Below are positions 24,941 through 34,276 of a stretch of 64,000 bases of DNA, in pieces. The notes under the pieces were generated by a model, which saw nothing but the letters and a program-made list of their open reading frames with translations, was not told the DNA's origin and did no database searches. This DNA comes from Verrucomicrobiota bacterium (GTDB lineage: Bacteria; Verrucomicrobiota; Verrucomicrobiia; Opitutales; Seribacteraceae), in the NCBI GenBank assembly GCA_028343845.1, contig JAOLZO010000001.1:54507-118506 (forward strand). The letters run 5' to 3'. The translations under genes were made by a program, and so were the position numbers. Each line of letters starts with the position of its first letter. Positions within the stretch are counted from its first letter, which is position 1.

Positions 24941-25052
24941 TCTGGAGTGCCTTGATTATTCGGAGTCATTTTAAATGGATGGTGTACTAGGTAAAATTTT
25001 CCTAGTTATGAGTCGACAAGCAACTCTTGCAGATGATATATGAAAGTTCTTA

Positions 25053-26429
25053 ATGGCTATTGAAAAGATAGTGGTGGTGGATGACGAAATGATGATCCGA
25101 AAGGCGTTGGAGACGCAATTGAGGAACAAGCGTTTTTCCGTGGCTTCCACTGGAGACCTGAAGGGTGCACGTAAGATCTTGTCGCGGGATTCGTTCGATC
25201 TTGTTTTTCTGGATTTGCGTTTGCCCGATGGTGAAGGGACAGAGTTGCTTGAGGAAATTACGGCCAAGACGGATGGACCGATGGTTGTCATGATGACAGG
25301 CTACGGGTCCGTTGAGTCTGCAGTTTCATGTATGCAAATGGGGGCCTTTGATTACGTTGTGAAGCCATTCTCATTCGATCAGATAGAGGTTGTGGTGGAC
25401 AAGGTTGCGTCATTTGACAAGATGCGCCGGGTCACCAAATACTATGTAGAAGAGAGTGATTCTCGTTCATCTGATATTGTTGGAGAGAGCGAACCGATCC
25501 TGAAATTGAAAGCATTGGTCGACAAAGTCGCCAAGACCGAAGCAAGCGTGCTTGTTACCGGAGAGAACGGAACGGGCAAGGAATTGGTAGCCCGGGAACT
25601 TTACAGAAACAGCATGCTTGCCAAGGAGCCCTACATTCGCGTCAATTGCGCCGCAATTTCCGAAACTTTGATGGAAAGTGAGTTTTTTGGTCATGAAAAG
25701 GGTTCTTTCACAGGAGCTACGGAAAGAAGAGAGGGGCGGTTCGAGTTGGCGGATGGGGGAACCATTCTATTGGATGAGGTCAGTGAAATTGCGCCTTCTT
25801 TGCAGGCAAAGTTGCTAAGGGTATTGCAGGAAAAGGAATTTGAAAGGGTGGGTGGGAACAAGACCATCCAGGTAAAGGTTCGGGTCTTAGCCACGACGAA
25901 CAGAAACTTGACCGAAGAAGTGGAGAAAGGAAATTTCCGTGAGGATTTGTATTATCGATTGAACGTTTTCCCCATTGCTGTTCCGCCCTTGCGGGATCGG
26001 GCGGGTGATATCCTTCTCCTGGCCAACACTTTTCTGGAGAGGCATGCTAGAAGGCATGGAATCGAGAAGATATCCTTTTCGAAGAGTTGCGAGCGGGCGA
26101 TTGGTGCTCATTCTTGGCCGGGAAACGTGAGAGAATTGGAAAACGCTGTGGAAAGGGCGGTAATATTGGCGGATTCCGGCAAGAAAATTGAGGCGGAGTT
26201 GCTTGGGTTGGTCCAATTGAGTAGTTCTGAGCCGAAATCTTCCAAAGCAAAGAAAGCTCTTAAGACGGAAGAACCGAGTGAATCCAAAACTATGGAGGAG
26301 GTCGAGAAAAGTCATATTTCCAAGGTTTTGGCAGCTTGCGACGGAAACCGTACTCATGCGGCTGAGAAACTAGGCTTGAACGTTAGAACTCTCCGAAACA
26401 AAATCAAGCAATATTCCATTCAGGATTAG
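25053..26429 (+). CDS. Sigma-54-dependent response regulator, NtrC family
   Basis: A 458-residue protein in the order receiver, AAA+, Fis-type HTH. The receiver has the acidic pair in IVVVDDEMM, the phospho-acceptor Asp in LVFLDLRLPDG and the Lys in VVKPFSF. The AAA+ domain shows Walker A (GENGTGKELVARELY), the sigma-54 contact loop GSFTGA and Walker B (GGTILLDEVSEI). The C-terminus (GNRTHAAEKLGLNVRTLRNK) is the DNA-binding helix-turn-helix. The protein activates RNA polymerase with sigma-54 after phosphorylation. No histidine kinase is adjacent, so its signal and targets are unknown. Confidence 0.92.
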   Translation: MAIEKIVVVDDEMMIRKALETQLRNKRFSVASTGDLKGARKILSRDSFDLVFLDLRLPDGEGTELLEEITAKTDGPMVVMMTGYGSVESAVSCMQMGAFDYVVKPFSFDQIEVVVDKVASFDKMRRVTKYYVEESDSRSSDIVGESEPILKLKALVDKVAKTEASVLVTGENGTGKELVARELYRNSMLAKEPYIRVNCAAISETLMESEFFGHEKGSFTGATERREGRFELADGGTILLDEVSEIAPSLQAKLLRVLQEKEFERVGGNKTIQVKVRVLATTNRNLTEEVEKGNFREDLYYRLNVFPIAVPPLRDRAGDILLLANTFLERHARRHGIEKISFSKSCERAIGAHSWPGNVRELENAVERAVILADSGKKIEAELLGLVQLSSSEPKSSKAKKALKTEEPSESKTMEEVEKSHISKVLAACDGNRTHAAEKLGLNVRTLRNKIKQYSIQD

Positions 26430-26591
26430 CGTTTTTTTTGTCGCAAGCTGTTGATACACAGCTACCGCACGACAAATTGATGAAGGTTTCATACAAAGAG
26501 CCACAGGAAATATCCGTAAAATCGGATGAAAGATGTTTACTGTTAAGCACTTGGCGTGCCATTGATAAGGGGTTTGGGGGAGGTTTGCTTA

Positions 26592-27470
26592 TTACTTGAA
26601 AAGCAATTCGACCGTCGAAGGATCCTTGGAAAGGTCAATGATTTGGGAGGCGTCGAAAGGTTTTCCTTTTTTGATGGTGAATTCCACCAAGTTGCCACGG
26701 TCAAATTCGGCTTCTTCCCATAAGGTGCCGGATTCGTTCCATTTGGAAATGGTTCCGTGATATTTGCCATTGGAGTATCTGAGGATTGCTTCCTTCTGGC
26801 CCTTGTCGTCTAAGGCCGTTATCGTCCCGTTGTAGAGTTCCTCCGTTTCGCGAATCTGCAAAGTTCCACCTCTCTTGGGGTCGCCGGCGAATTTGTGGTA
26901 GAATTCCGACCCTTTTCCTTCCCATTCCTCAAGTTCTATGGCGGCCAAGCTTTTTCCAGACTCGGATGCTCCTTGGTCGGCAAAACGTCCGAAATCCTCA
27001 AGGTCTTCCTGGAAATATTTCTTTGAATAGACGACTCCGGTCTTTGTCCATATGTAGAAATATCCGTGTCTCATCCCATTTTTGAATTGAGATTTCGATT
27101 TAAGTTTGCCGTTCTCATGCCATTCGAAGAAATCTCCGTGTGGTCGACCGTGCGAGTAGCCCTTGACCGCAGCAAGCGAGCCGTTGATGGCCCGGATTTT
27201 TATCAATCCGGTGTAGGCGTAGTCTCCTTCCGTCTTATGGAAAAGTTCGTCCTTCATCCCAAATTGTTCATCGAATTCGAGAGCAGACCCTTCCCAGAAC
27301 TCTTCATTGTCAATGAGAACCGAAAGAGGAAGCCCCGCAGGCTTCTCAACCTCTTGGGTCTGCTCTTCTTGTCCGCCGCAACTAAAAAGAAAAAGAGTTT
27401 GAGCTGCCAATAAGGAGATGAGGAAGGCTTTCACAGGATCGTTTTTTATCGTTGGGTCACTAGTCTTCAT
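26592..27470 (-). CDS. YwqK/MORN-like repeat lipoprotein
   Basis: A 292-residue protein with a lipoprotein signal (FLISLLAAQTLFLFSCGG; Cys ~31 would be lipidated). The mature part has YwqK-type repeats: SHGRPHGDFFEWHENGKLKS, KNGMRHGYFYIWTKTG, and a later NGKYHGTISKWNESGTLWEE. These repeats form beta-hairpins related to MORN motifs; their function in secreted bacterial proteins is mostly unknown. It overlaps the upstream SUMF1 lipoprotein gene by 11 bp, so the two are probably co-translated and sit in the same envelope compartment. Confidence 0.75.
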   Translation of the reverse strand: MKTSDPTIKNDPVKAFLISLLAAQTLFLFSCGGQEEQTQEVEKPAGLPLSVLIDNEEFWEGSALEFDEQFGMKDELFHKTEGDYAYTGLIKIRAINGSLAAVKGYSHGRPHGDFFEWHENGKLKSKSQFKNGMRHGYFYIWTKTGVVYSKKYFQEDLEDFGRFADQGASESGKSLAAIELEEWEGKGSEFYHKFAGDPKRGGTLQIRETEELYNGTITALDDKGQKEAILRYSNGKYHGTISKWNESGTLWEEAEFDRGNLVEFTIKKGKPFDASQIIDLSKDPSTVELLFK

Positions 27471-28290
27471 ACGGTGTATGAATTTCCCCCAATTCCATCC
27501 CTAGGGCAACCCGAAACCCAACGTCGTTTGATTTGTAATCTTTGCCGAAATTGCTTCTTCTCCCGGTCTTGCAGCAATCCTCGCAGGAATCCCAACTTCC
27601 CCCCCGGTTGACCTTATCCATGTTTTTCCATCCAAGTAATGGGTCGATCAGCTTTGTTCTTGGTCGGACGTCATATCCGTCCAGGCACCATTCCCTCACG
27701 TTCCCATATATGTCAAAGAAGCCCCAGGGGTTCGGTTTTTTCTTTTTTACCGGACGCGTTCCATCTCTAGAATTATCCGAGATCCATGCATAGTCAGCAA
27801 TGGAGGTTGAGTTGTCTCCGAAGAAATAAACGCTCTTGGTTCCCGCTCGGGCCGCAAATTCCCACTCCGCCTCGCTGGGCAAGCGGAAGCGCATTCCTTC
27901 GGGAAGGGTTTTGACACTTTTGATCTTCTTGTTCAGGGCTTCGCAAAAGGCGATGCTTTCTTTCCAGGTAACGTTTTCTACGGGAAGTTCTTTTCCCTTG
28001 AAGTTACTGGGATTGCTTCCCATCACCTTTTCCCAGATCGATTGAGTGATCTCGTGCATTCCCAGATAATAGGTTTTGGTGATCTCAACCGATCGAACCC
28101 CCTCGTAAGGTTCGACCCGTTCGTCCAATTCGCTCATGCCCATTGAAAAGGTGCCCGGTTCAACTTTCCTCAATTCAATGCCGAGAATCTCGATGCGCTG
28201 TGGCAACTCGGGGCGTGGGTTGTCCGCCTTGCAGGAAGTGATGCAAAGCAAGGCTGGGAAAACGGTAAAAAGGAACAAGCTGAACGGCAT
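27460..28290 (-). CDS. SUMF1/formylglycine-generating-enzyme-like lipoprotein
   Basis: A 276-residue protein with a lipoprotein signal (LLCITSC) and a full SUMF1 domain: VEPGTFSMGMSE, YYLGMHEITQSIWEKVMG, VENVTWKESIAFCEALN, RLPSEAEWEFAARAG and NPWGFFDIYGNVREWCLDGY. True formylglycine-generating enzymes carry two active-site Cys after GGS[WY], at +2 and +7. Here GGSWDSCEDCCKTG has Cys at +3, +6 and +7, so the first is displaced. It may activate sulfatases, which the window has in number, or be one of the many non-catalytic SUMF1 envelope proteins. The latter seems at least as likely. Confidence 0.78.
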   Translation of the reverse strand: MPFSLFLFTVFPALLCITSCKADNPRPELPQRIEILGIELRKVEPGTFSMGMSELDERVEPYEGVRSVEITKTYYLGMHEITQSIWEKVMGSNPSNFKGKELPVENVTWKESIAFCEALNKKIKSVKTLPEGMRFRLPSEAEWEFAARAGTKSVYFFGDNSTSIADYAWISDNSRDGTRPVKKKKPNPWGFFDIYGNVREWCLDGYDVRPRTKLIDPLLGWKNMDKVNRGGSWDSCEDCCKTGRRSNFGKDYKSNDVGFRVALGMELGEIHTPYED

Positions 28291-28432
28291 GACTCTGACA
28301 ATCTAAATGCAACTGCATGCGAATGAAATGTTTAAATGTTCGCAATTATTAGAATTGTGATTACCACGGGTTTTTCAAAAAAACTCAGTCGGGCTTGCTA
28401 AATGAGTTGCTGAATGAGAAAATGCAAGACCT

Positions 28433-29473
28433 ATGATTATACCTAAGGCAGAAAGGCTCCAATCTGAAGAACTCAAGGAGATTGAGGATATCGCGAAGGA
28501 ATTCGAATGCTCGATTCTTGAGATTCATGGGCGGAATCGTTGCGTATACGCCATTCTTGGCGATGAGAATCATGCGGTCATGTTCAAGCGTATTGCCGGT
28601 CTTTCCTATATCCGAAAGGTCGATATGATAGAATCAAGCTACAAGCTAATGGACCGGCGTTCAGGCTTGTCTGACCATATCGTACGGATGGGTGAAACGG
28701 AGGTTGGCAAAGATGCCCCTTTTATCATCGGCGGTCCTTGCACAATTGACCCTTCAAACCCTGAACTCTACGTTGAGACTGCTCACGCGCTTAAGGAGGC
28801 GGGAGTCGATGCATTGCGTGGTGGCGTGTGGAAACCTCGTACCAATCCTTACTCCTACCAAGGGGATGAAAACGCTTTGGACATCATCCTGCGGGCCCGT
28901 GAAGAAACCGGCTTGCCCATTGACGTCGAAGTGATGGATGCCGATCAACTCAAACTAGCATTGGAAGCTAAGGTCGACGTATTGCAGGTAGGTACCCGTA
29001 ATGCGCTTAATTACTCTTTGCTCAAGCAAATCGGTCGCGAATCCGCGGGGACTGATTCTGCGGTACTTCTTAAGCGAGGCCGACATATGGCGTCGATCAA
29101 TGAGTTCATTTCTGCGGCCGAGTATCTTGTTGCCGAAGGGAATCCCGACGTCCTTCTTTGTCCGAGAGGGACGACCCCTCCGCTTGATGGGTATCGTAAC
29201 CATCCCGATGAATCGATCACTCCCTTACTCAAAAACCGGACTTGGGCTCCCGTAATCGTAGATCCCTCCCACAGCGTCGGACATGCCGATTACGTCTTGG
29301 CCTGTTCGCTGGCCGCAATTGCCTATGGGGCCGATGGACTTTGCATCGAGTCTCACATTGATCCTCAGCGTGGCATTGGTGACGATCCCAAGCAGGCGAT
29401 TACTCCCGAGAAAATGAAAGAGCTGATTCAAGCCTGCAGGTCGGCCTTCCCCAGCCGTTACAAGGCAATTTGA
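28433..29473 (+). CDS. aroF: 3-deoxy-7-phosphoheptulonate synthase (DAHP synthase)
   Basis: A 346-residue AroF of the type I-beta group, with a ~90-residue N-terminal ferredoxin-like domain before the barrel. Catalytic-domain motifs are IIGGPCTIDPSNPE, ALRGGVWKPRTNPYSYQG, VLLKRGRHMASINEF and PVIVDPSHSVGHADYV. It condenses phosphoenolpyruvate and erythrose 4-phosphate, the first step of the shikimate pathway. The N-terminal domain usually mediates feedback control. It is divergent from the SUMF1 gene (142 bp between starts) and convergent with hldD, the two stops being directly adjacent. Confidence 0.95.
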   Translation: MIIPKAERLQSEELKEIEDIAKEFECSILEIHGRNRCVYAILGDENHAVMFKRIAGLSYIRKVDMIESSYKLMDRRSGLSDHIVRMGETEVGKDAPFIIGGPCTIDPSNPELYVETAHALKEAGVDALRGGVWKPRTNPYSYQGDENALDIILRAREETGLPIDVEVMDADQLKLALEAKVDVLQVGTRNALNYSLLKQIGRESAGTDSAVLLKRGRHMASINEFISAAEYLVAEGNPDVLLCPRGTTPPLDGYRNHPDESITPLLKNRTWAPVIVDPSHSVGHADYVLACSLAAIAYGADGLCIESHIDPQRGIGDDPKQAITPEKMKELIQACRSAFPSRYKAI

Positions 29474-30475
29474 TCAAGCTCCTAGGCGGCGGTCAGGAAC
29501 AAGATAGTTGGAGGCATAGTCTCGGACAGCGTCTTCGAGACTGAATAGTTCGTCTGCATATCCGCATGACCTCAGCTTGTCAATGGTCGCTTCGGTGAAG
29601 TATTGGTATTTGTCTCTTAGAATTTCGGGCATATCAACGAACTCGATGTTCGGTTCCAGTCCAAGGGCTGAGAATATCGAATTCCCTAGATCGAGCCAGG
29701 TTCGGGCTGTGCCATTTCCCAAATTAAACAAGCCGTTGGCTTGCTCATTCTCGGCTAGCCAGAGGGTCATGCGCACGGCGTCCTTGACATAGAGGAAATC
29801 CCTTTTTTGCTCACCGTTACGGTAATCGGGCCGATGGCTCTTAAACAGGGTCATTCGTCCTGTTTGGTCGATTTGTTCATAGGCCTTGCTGACGACGGAG
29901 CGCATATCTCCTTTATGCTCCTCATTCGGGCCATAAACATTGAAATACTTGAGGCCGGTTATTTGTTCTAGCCAACCTTCTTTCTGGGCAAGCAGATCAA
30001 ACTTGTGCTTGGACCAACCGTATAGGTTCAGGGGCTGAAACTTCTCGATCTCTTCGTCCTTGTCATCCATTCCCCGCGTTCCGTCCCCATAGGTAGCGGC
30101 GGATGAAGCATAGACAAAGCGAACGCCGTTGCACAGAGACCATTCGCAGAGCTCTTTGGTATAAAGGAAATTATTGTCATGCAGGTAGTCTTCATCCGTC
30201 TCGGTAGTACTGGAGCAGGCGCCAAGGTGGATTATTGTCCTGATTCCAGACAGTTCCGGGCTCTTTTGGCTGACCAAGGAGCGGAATTCGCCTAGTGCCA
30301 AGATCCGTCGGAAGCAGAGGTGTTCAAGGTTCCGCTTCTTGAGAGAATCATCTTCGCACTCATCTACCAGCCAAATGTTTTCTTGGTTCTGGTTATTTAT
30401 TCCCCAAATCACGGCACTGCCGATCAATCCGGCTCCGCCGGTTACGACAGTCACCCCCTGATTCAGTTCATGCAT
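29474..30475 (-). CDS. hldD: ADP-L-glycero-D-manno-heptose-6-epimerase
   Basis: An extended short-chain dehydrogenase of the HldD (RfaD) type, which epimerises ADP-heptose for the LPS inner core. It shows VVTGGAGLIGSAVIWG (NADP binding), FVYASSAATYGDG, the catalytic YGWSK, GLKYFNVYGPNEEHKGDMRS and HRPDYRNGEQKRDFLYVKD, the last two specific to HldD. The ATG at 30475 is chosen because it starts just before the Rossmann strand and overlaps proC by only 8 bp. An upstream in-frame ATG at 30508 would add 11 residues. An LPS-bearing outer membrane is implied. Confidence 0.92.
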   Translation of the reverse strand: MHELNQGVTVVTGGAGLIGSAVIWGINNQNQENIWLVDECEDDSLKKRNLEHLCFRRILALGEFRSLVSQKSPELSGIRTIIHLGACSSTTETDEDYLHDNNFLYTKELCEWSLCNGVRFVYASSAATYGDGTRGMDDKDEEIEKFQPLNLYGWSKHKFDLLAQKEGWLEQITGLKYFNVYGPNEEHKGDMRSVVSKAYEQIDQTGRMTLFKSHRPDYRNGEQKRDFLYVKDAVRMTLWLAENEQANGLFNLGNGTARTWLDLGNSIFSALGLEPNIEFVDMPEILRDKYQYFTEATIDKLRSCGYADELFSLEDAVRDYASNYLVPDRRLGA

Positions 30476-31280
30476 TGGAGAGCTCGATGGAACGATTGCG
30501 GGCCGCATGAGCTGCTTTCCTCACGATTTCACGAAGTGCGTCTGCGGAAAAACTTTCCAGCGCTGCTTGAGTCGTTCCGTTGGGGGAAGTCACTCTGTTG
30601 CGCAACTCCTCGGGGTGCAGACCACTTTCCTTCATGAGCTTGGCGGCTCCTGTAATGGTATGGAATGCTAGTTCCCGAGCGAGGCTCGGTTCGAGTCCGA
30701 TGTCTTTCCCCGCTTCCTCCAAGGCGCATGCAAATTCGAAAACATAGGCGGGGCCGCTTCCGCTAATGGCGGTAATCCGGTCGATGTCTCCTTCTTCCTT
30801 AACTTCCTGAACGAACCCGAGGGAAGAGAGAATTTGATGGATAAGTTCAAGATCCGTCTTCTGAGCAGGTTTTGCAAAAAGGAATCCGGTTGCCCCCGCC
30901 CCGACTTGCCCCGGAGTATTGGGCATGGAACGAACGACATTCCTGGCATTAGGGAAAACGGAACGCAGTCGCTCCAATGTGATTCCGGCCATGATGGAAA
31001 GCACCAGCGCATTCTCCGAAGATTGCCCAACCGATTCGGGCAGTTGCGCAAGCTGTTGCGGTTTGCATCCCAGCACCAGAACGTCAGGCTTTGATTCGAG
31101 CATACCTTCGATTTTATCAAAGCGGAGGATACCCGTTTCTTCTGATAGCTTTTCGGACGTTCCGTCTTGAGCGGAACAACACGCAATCTCCGATGGATCG
31201 AATATTTCTGAGCGTAAAAGGCTTTTTACAATGGCCGAGACCATCTTTCCTGCTCCCACAAAGGCTATGCGAAGATTCAT
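30468..31280 (-). CDS. proC: Pyrroline-5-carboxylate reductase
   Basis: A 270-residue ProC, the usual length. The N-terminal dinucleotide motif is RIAFVGAGKMVSAIVKSLL; VRSMPNTPGQVGAGATGF and AISGSGPAYVFEFACALEEA are the family signatures, and LHPEELRNRVTSPNGTTQAA is the conserved C-terminal substrate region. It catalyses the last step of proline synthesis. Its start overlaps the RDD-protein stop by 4 bp and its stop overlaps the hldD start, placing it in the operon folD-RDD-proC-hldD. Confidence 0.95.
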   Translation of the reverse strand: MNLRIAFVGAGKMVSAIVKSLLRSEIFDPSEIACCSAQDGTSEKLSEETGILRFDKIEGMLESKPDVLVLGCKPQQLAQLPESVGQSSENALVLSIMAGITLERLRSVFPNARNVVRSMPNTPGQVGAGATGFLFAKPAQKTDLELIHQILSSLGFVQEVKEEGDIDRITAISGSGPAYVFEFACALEEAGKDIGLEPSLARELAFHTITGAAKLMKESGLHPEELRNRVTSPNGTTQAALESFSADALREIVRKAAHAARNRSIELSNA

Positions 31281-31870
31281 GATTGCTGGGTTTCGTTGGT
31301 GAGGTTTTTAGTAAGGGAATTCGAGCGGATGGTAATGGTTCCGGATGCAAAATCATGAAGGCATTTTTTGTCGCGGTTAAAAATGCAGAAAAGAAGATTT
31401 CCAACCCCGAGCAAGAAAAACTTTACCGAAAGCCCTTTCAGCAGGGATCGAATGAGAATCTGTCTGAAGGTCGGGGGAGAAACTTCTACCGCATTAACGG
31501 TCATAAGCGAGAAAGTGGCTTTGCCGATCGATTTGCCTTTGAATAACGATTCCCCGATGAGGAAATAAAGGACGAATGCCAAGGTTACGATTAGGTTGAA
31601 GTTAATCTTGTTCAGGAATAGATAAAACTCCTTCCACCATCTTTCTATCTCTACTGTTTGCGGTTCTCTTTGTTGCAAAAGCTCTGTGAATTTTGAGAGC
31701 AAGTGATTCAGCTCGTTTTCCAAGCCCAAAACCTTTGGGAGGTAGAAGATGATCAGCATTTCGATAAAGGCGAGCAGGATGAAATCCATCAGGAAGGCGA
31801 CCAGTCTTATTGCTATGGAGGGAGGGGAAACCGTGGTTTCCCCCTGGGCACTGGAAGAACGTTCGTCCAT
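31277..31870 (-). CDS. RDD-family membrane protein
   Basis: A 197-residue integral membrane protein of the RDD family. Near residues 20-45 is IRLVAFLMDFILLAFIEMLI with the family Arg and Asp. Further segments are FNLIVTLAFVLYFLIGESLF and VKFFLLGVGNLLFCIF, then FNRDKKCLHDFASGT with the conserved Lys-x-Leu-His-Asp pattern. The family has no settled general function. It sits between folD (3-bp gap) and proC (4-bp overlap). Confidence 0.85.
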   Translation of the reverse strand: MDERSSSAQGETTVSPPSIAIRLVAFLMDFILLAFIEMLIIFYLPKVLGLENELNHLLSKFTELLQQREPQTVEIERWWKEFYLFLNKINFNLIVTLAFVLYFLIGESLFKGKSIGKATFSLMTVNAVEVSPPTFRQILIRSLLKGLSVKFFLLGVGNLLFCIFNRDKKCLHDFASGTITIRSNSLTKNLTNETQQS

Positions 31871-31873
31871 GGG

Positions 31874-32752
31874 TCAAGCAGATCGAATCGAATTTTCGAA
31901 CGCTTTAAGTGTATTTGCCATGAGCATGGCCACGGTCATCGGACCGACTCCGCCGGGAACCGGGGTAATAAAGGAAGTCTTGGGCGCCACGGTTTCAAAA
32001 TCGACGTCTCCGACCAGGCGGTAGCCCGATTTTTTCGTTTTGTCGGGAATACGGTTTATGCCAACGTCAATCACCGTTGTCCCTGAACCAACCATGTCTT
32101 CGGTTACGAAATGAGGCTTGCCGATTGCCGCGATGAGGATATCTGCGCTCAAGGTATGTTTTTTGAGGTCGGGGGTTCGGGAATGGCAATAGGTGATGGT
32201 AGCGTTTCCCGGGGAACCCTTCCTCAGAAAAAGCATGCCTGCAGGTTTGCCTACGATCAAGCTTCTGCCTAGCACCACGACGTGCTTGCCCTCTGTTTGG
32301 ATTCCCTTCCGCTTGATTAGCTCGACGATGCCGGCAGGCGTGCAGGAAGCAAAGGCGCTGTCGTCCTCTTGGCAGAGTTTGCCCAAGTTTACGGCATTGA
32401 AACCATCTACGTCCTTTGCGGGGGAAACGTGATTAAATACCTCGCGCGCATCAATGTGGTCGGGCAGGGGAGCTTGGACGAGGATACCGTGGATGTCCGG
32501 GGTGTCGTTCAATTGATAGATTTCTTCCATCAGCGCTTCTTGGGAAATGGATTCCGGGAAAACCAGGAGCTTGCTTTCAATCCCAATCTTGGCTGCGGTT
32601 CTTTCCTTCTTTTTGACATAGGAAACCGAGGCAGGGTCTTCTCCTACCCGAACGAAGGCAACGCAAGGTTTTCCCTTGTCGAATTCTGCTACTCGCTCGG
32701 TGAGTTCCTCAATGATAGCAGATGCGATCTCATTCCCGTCGATCAATTCCAT
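31874..32752 (-). CDS. folD: Methylenetetrahydrofolate dehydrogenase/cyclohydrolase
   Basis: A 292-residue Fol[16 protein letters not shown] contains the catalytic Lys; [13 protein letters not shown] and [13 protein letters not shown] are family motifs; [19 protein letters not shown] and [18 protein letters not shown] are the classic C-terminal signatures. It interconverts methylene-, methenyl- and 10-formyltetrahydrofolate. The 10-formyl product is the donor for formyltransferases such as the one at 14753-15454, although that link is only metabolic. It leads the operon with the RDD gene, proC and hldD. Confidence 0.95.
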   Translation of the reverse strand: MELIDGNEIASAIIEELTERVAEFDKGKPCVAFVRVGEDPASVSYVKKKERTAAKIGIESKLLVFPESISQEALMEEIYQLNDTPDIHGILVQAPLPDHIDAREVFNHVSPAKDVDGFNAVNLGKLCQEDDSAFASCTPAGIVELIKRKGIQTEGKHVVVLGRSLIVGKPAGMLFLRKGSPGNATITYCHSRTPDLKKHTLSADILIAAIGKPHFVTEDMVGSGTTVIDVGINRIPDKTKKSGYRLVGDVDFETVAPKTSFITPVPGGVGPMTVAMLMANTLKAFENSIRSA

Positions 32753-32790
32753 TGAGAAAAAAGATCTGGAGGATCAAAAGGGTGTTTCAA

Positions 32791-33414
32791 TCAGTCCGCC
32801 TTGCGGAGCAGTCTGGCTCGGATGACAAGCTCGTCGGAGCCCTTCTCAATCGCTTCGAGTTTACCCAGGACATTGACTTTTTGATTCTTGAATTCCAGTG
32901 GGTCTATGATCCGGACGTTTCCCACGTCGATGAAAGCAAGTCGCTTGCCCCGGGCATTTTCCAATTGAAAGGGGAAATCTCGCTGAAACCCTAGTTTACG
33001 AGGCTTGAGAACCAAAGTCCCTTCGAAATTTCGATGGATGTTAATCGCTGGAGCGGGAAGTGGGGGCTTCCCGGGCATATCTATTTTGCCAGGCTTTGGC
33101 TGTTGGGTTTCGATAGGATCAAGCTCCTCGATGCTGACACTTTTTACAGTTGGTTGAGTTGGAAGGCTTTTGACCGGTTCCTCAACCGGTCGGTCACTCC
33201 ATTTTCTTCGCCCTACAACGATTGGTTCCACTTCTGCCCCAGGTTTGACTGCCTGTGGTGGGGGAGCAGTCTCGGGCTTTCCGAATGCATCCGCCAAACT
33301 TGGAGGTTGAGAATCAGGTTTCTCAGATTGAGCGTTCGCTTCGAAGGCGAATGCAAGAAAAGAACCGCCCCCAAGAACGAGCGCCACCAAAAAGTTCCAT
33401 GTATAATTTCCCAT
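32791..33414 (-). CDS. Hypothetical secreted protein
   Basis: A 207-residue protein with a likely signal peptide (FLVALVLGGGSFLAFAFEA, cleavage near ANAQ-SE). A Pro-rich, low-complexity stretch of ~90 residues follows, then a compact domain in the last ~80 residues with alternating strands (GTLVLKPRKLGFQRDFPFQL, RIIDPLEFKNQKVNVLGKLE). This may be a small beta-barrel, but no family is recognised. It lies 38 bp upstream of folD and 9 bp downstream of rluB, so it may be co-transcribed with both. Confidence 0.65.
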   Translation of the reverse strand: MGNYTWNFLVALVLGGGSFLAFAFEANAQSEKPDSQPPSLADAFGKPETAPPPQAVKPGAEVEPIVVGRRKWSDRPVEEPVKSLPTQPTVKSVSIEELDPIETQQPKPGKIDMPGKPPLPAPAINIHRNFEGTLVLKPRKLGFQRDFPFQLENARGKRLAFIDVGNVRIIDPLEFKNQKVNVLGKLEAIEKGSDELVIRARLLRKAD

Positions 33415-33423
33415 TAAGGCAAT

Positions 33424-34191
33424 CTAGGAAACTTCCTTGGGAAAGAGCAAACCAATTTCTTTCCTTTCGAGTTCCCGGTATTGTCCAAGGGGTAGTTTGT
33501 GTAGAGCGAGACCGCCGATGGCCACTCTTCTTAGCTTTTTTATGCGGTATCCAAAATGTAGGAAAATTCTGCGTATTTCCCTTTTTTTCCCGTGCCCCAA
33601 GGATAATTCCAGCCTTTGGCTACCTACTGGCTTTCCGTTTTTTGCCCGGAGCTCGTCGATGCGCAGAAATTCGTCTTCGACGGTCGTTCCCTTTTTAAGA
33701 AGGGGCAAATGTTCTGCAGTCAATGGGATGTTGAGTTCCACTTGATAACGCTTTTTGACTTCATTGGAAGGGTGGGTCAGGCGGTGGGCGAGCGAACCGT
33801 CATTGGTCAGAATGACCAGACCCTCGCTTTCGACATCGAGCCTGCCGGCGCAAAAAAGCCGGAAAGATTTATGCTTTCTTTCCAAAAGATCGAAAATCAG
33901 CCTTTCGGCATGTTCATCCTCATTCGAACAAGTAAATCCTTTTGGCTTGTTCACCATAAGCGTCAGAGGAGACTGGGTATGGGCCTGGACCCGTTTTCCA
34001 TTCACCTTGACCACGTCCTTATCCGGGTTTACGCGGCAACCCAATGATGCGATTTGTCCATTTACAGAGACTACCCCGTCGGCAATCCATGTTTCCCCCT
34101 TCCTGCGCGAGCATAAACCTGATTGCGCGAGAAATTTTTGCAATTTAGGACGGCTGACCGGGGATTTGTTTTGAGGATTTGTTTCTGTCAT
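33424..34191 (-). CDS. rluB: Pseudouridine synthase, RluB/RsuA family
   Basis: A pseudouridine synthase with an N-terminal S4 RNA-binding domain (LQKFLAQSGLCSRRKGE) and the catalytic motif AGRLDVESEGLVILTNDG, whose Asp is the active residue. The ATG at 34191 begins 14 residues before the S4 domain and is preferred. The longer start at 34278 would overlap the divergent fabG start with residues unlike the family. The enzyme modifies rRNA, most likely 23S as in RluB; the RsuA/RluE branches cannot be strictly excluded. Confidence 0.88.
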   Translation of the reverse strand: MTETNPQNKSPVSRPKLQKFLAQSGLCSRRKGETWIADGVVSVNGQIASLGCRVNPDKDVVKVNGKRVQAHTQSPLTLMVNKPKGFTCSNEDEHAERLIFDLLERKHKSFRLFCAGRLDVESEGLVILTNDGSLAHRLTHPSNEVKKRYQVELNIPLTAEHLPLLKKGTTVEDEFLRIDELRAKNGKPVGSQRLELSLGHGKKREIRRIFLHFGYRIKKLRRVAIGGLALHKLPLGQYRELERKEIGLLFPKEVS

Positions 34192-34276
34192 GTGAAGTTG
34201 TGGTTGCTTTAAGCGGAGGATTTTCGCATTTGTCAAACGTAGAGCTTCGCCAATGCCGGAGAAGTCAAACATATTC

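Noticed and set aside
26430..26591. Hairpin with GTCG/CGAC and AGCTG/CAGCT arms after the response regulator
   Set aside because: The T-run precedes the stem on the plus strand and becomes an A-run on the minus strand, so it fits an intrinsic terminator in neither direction.
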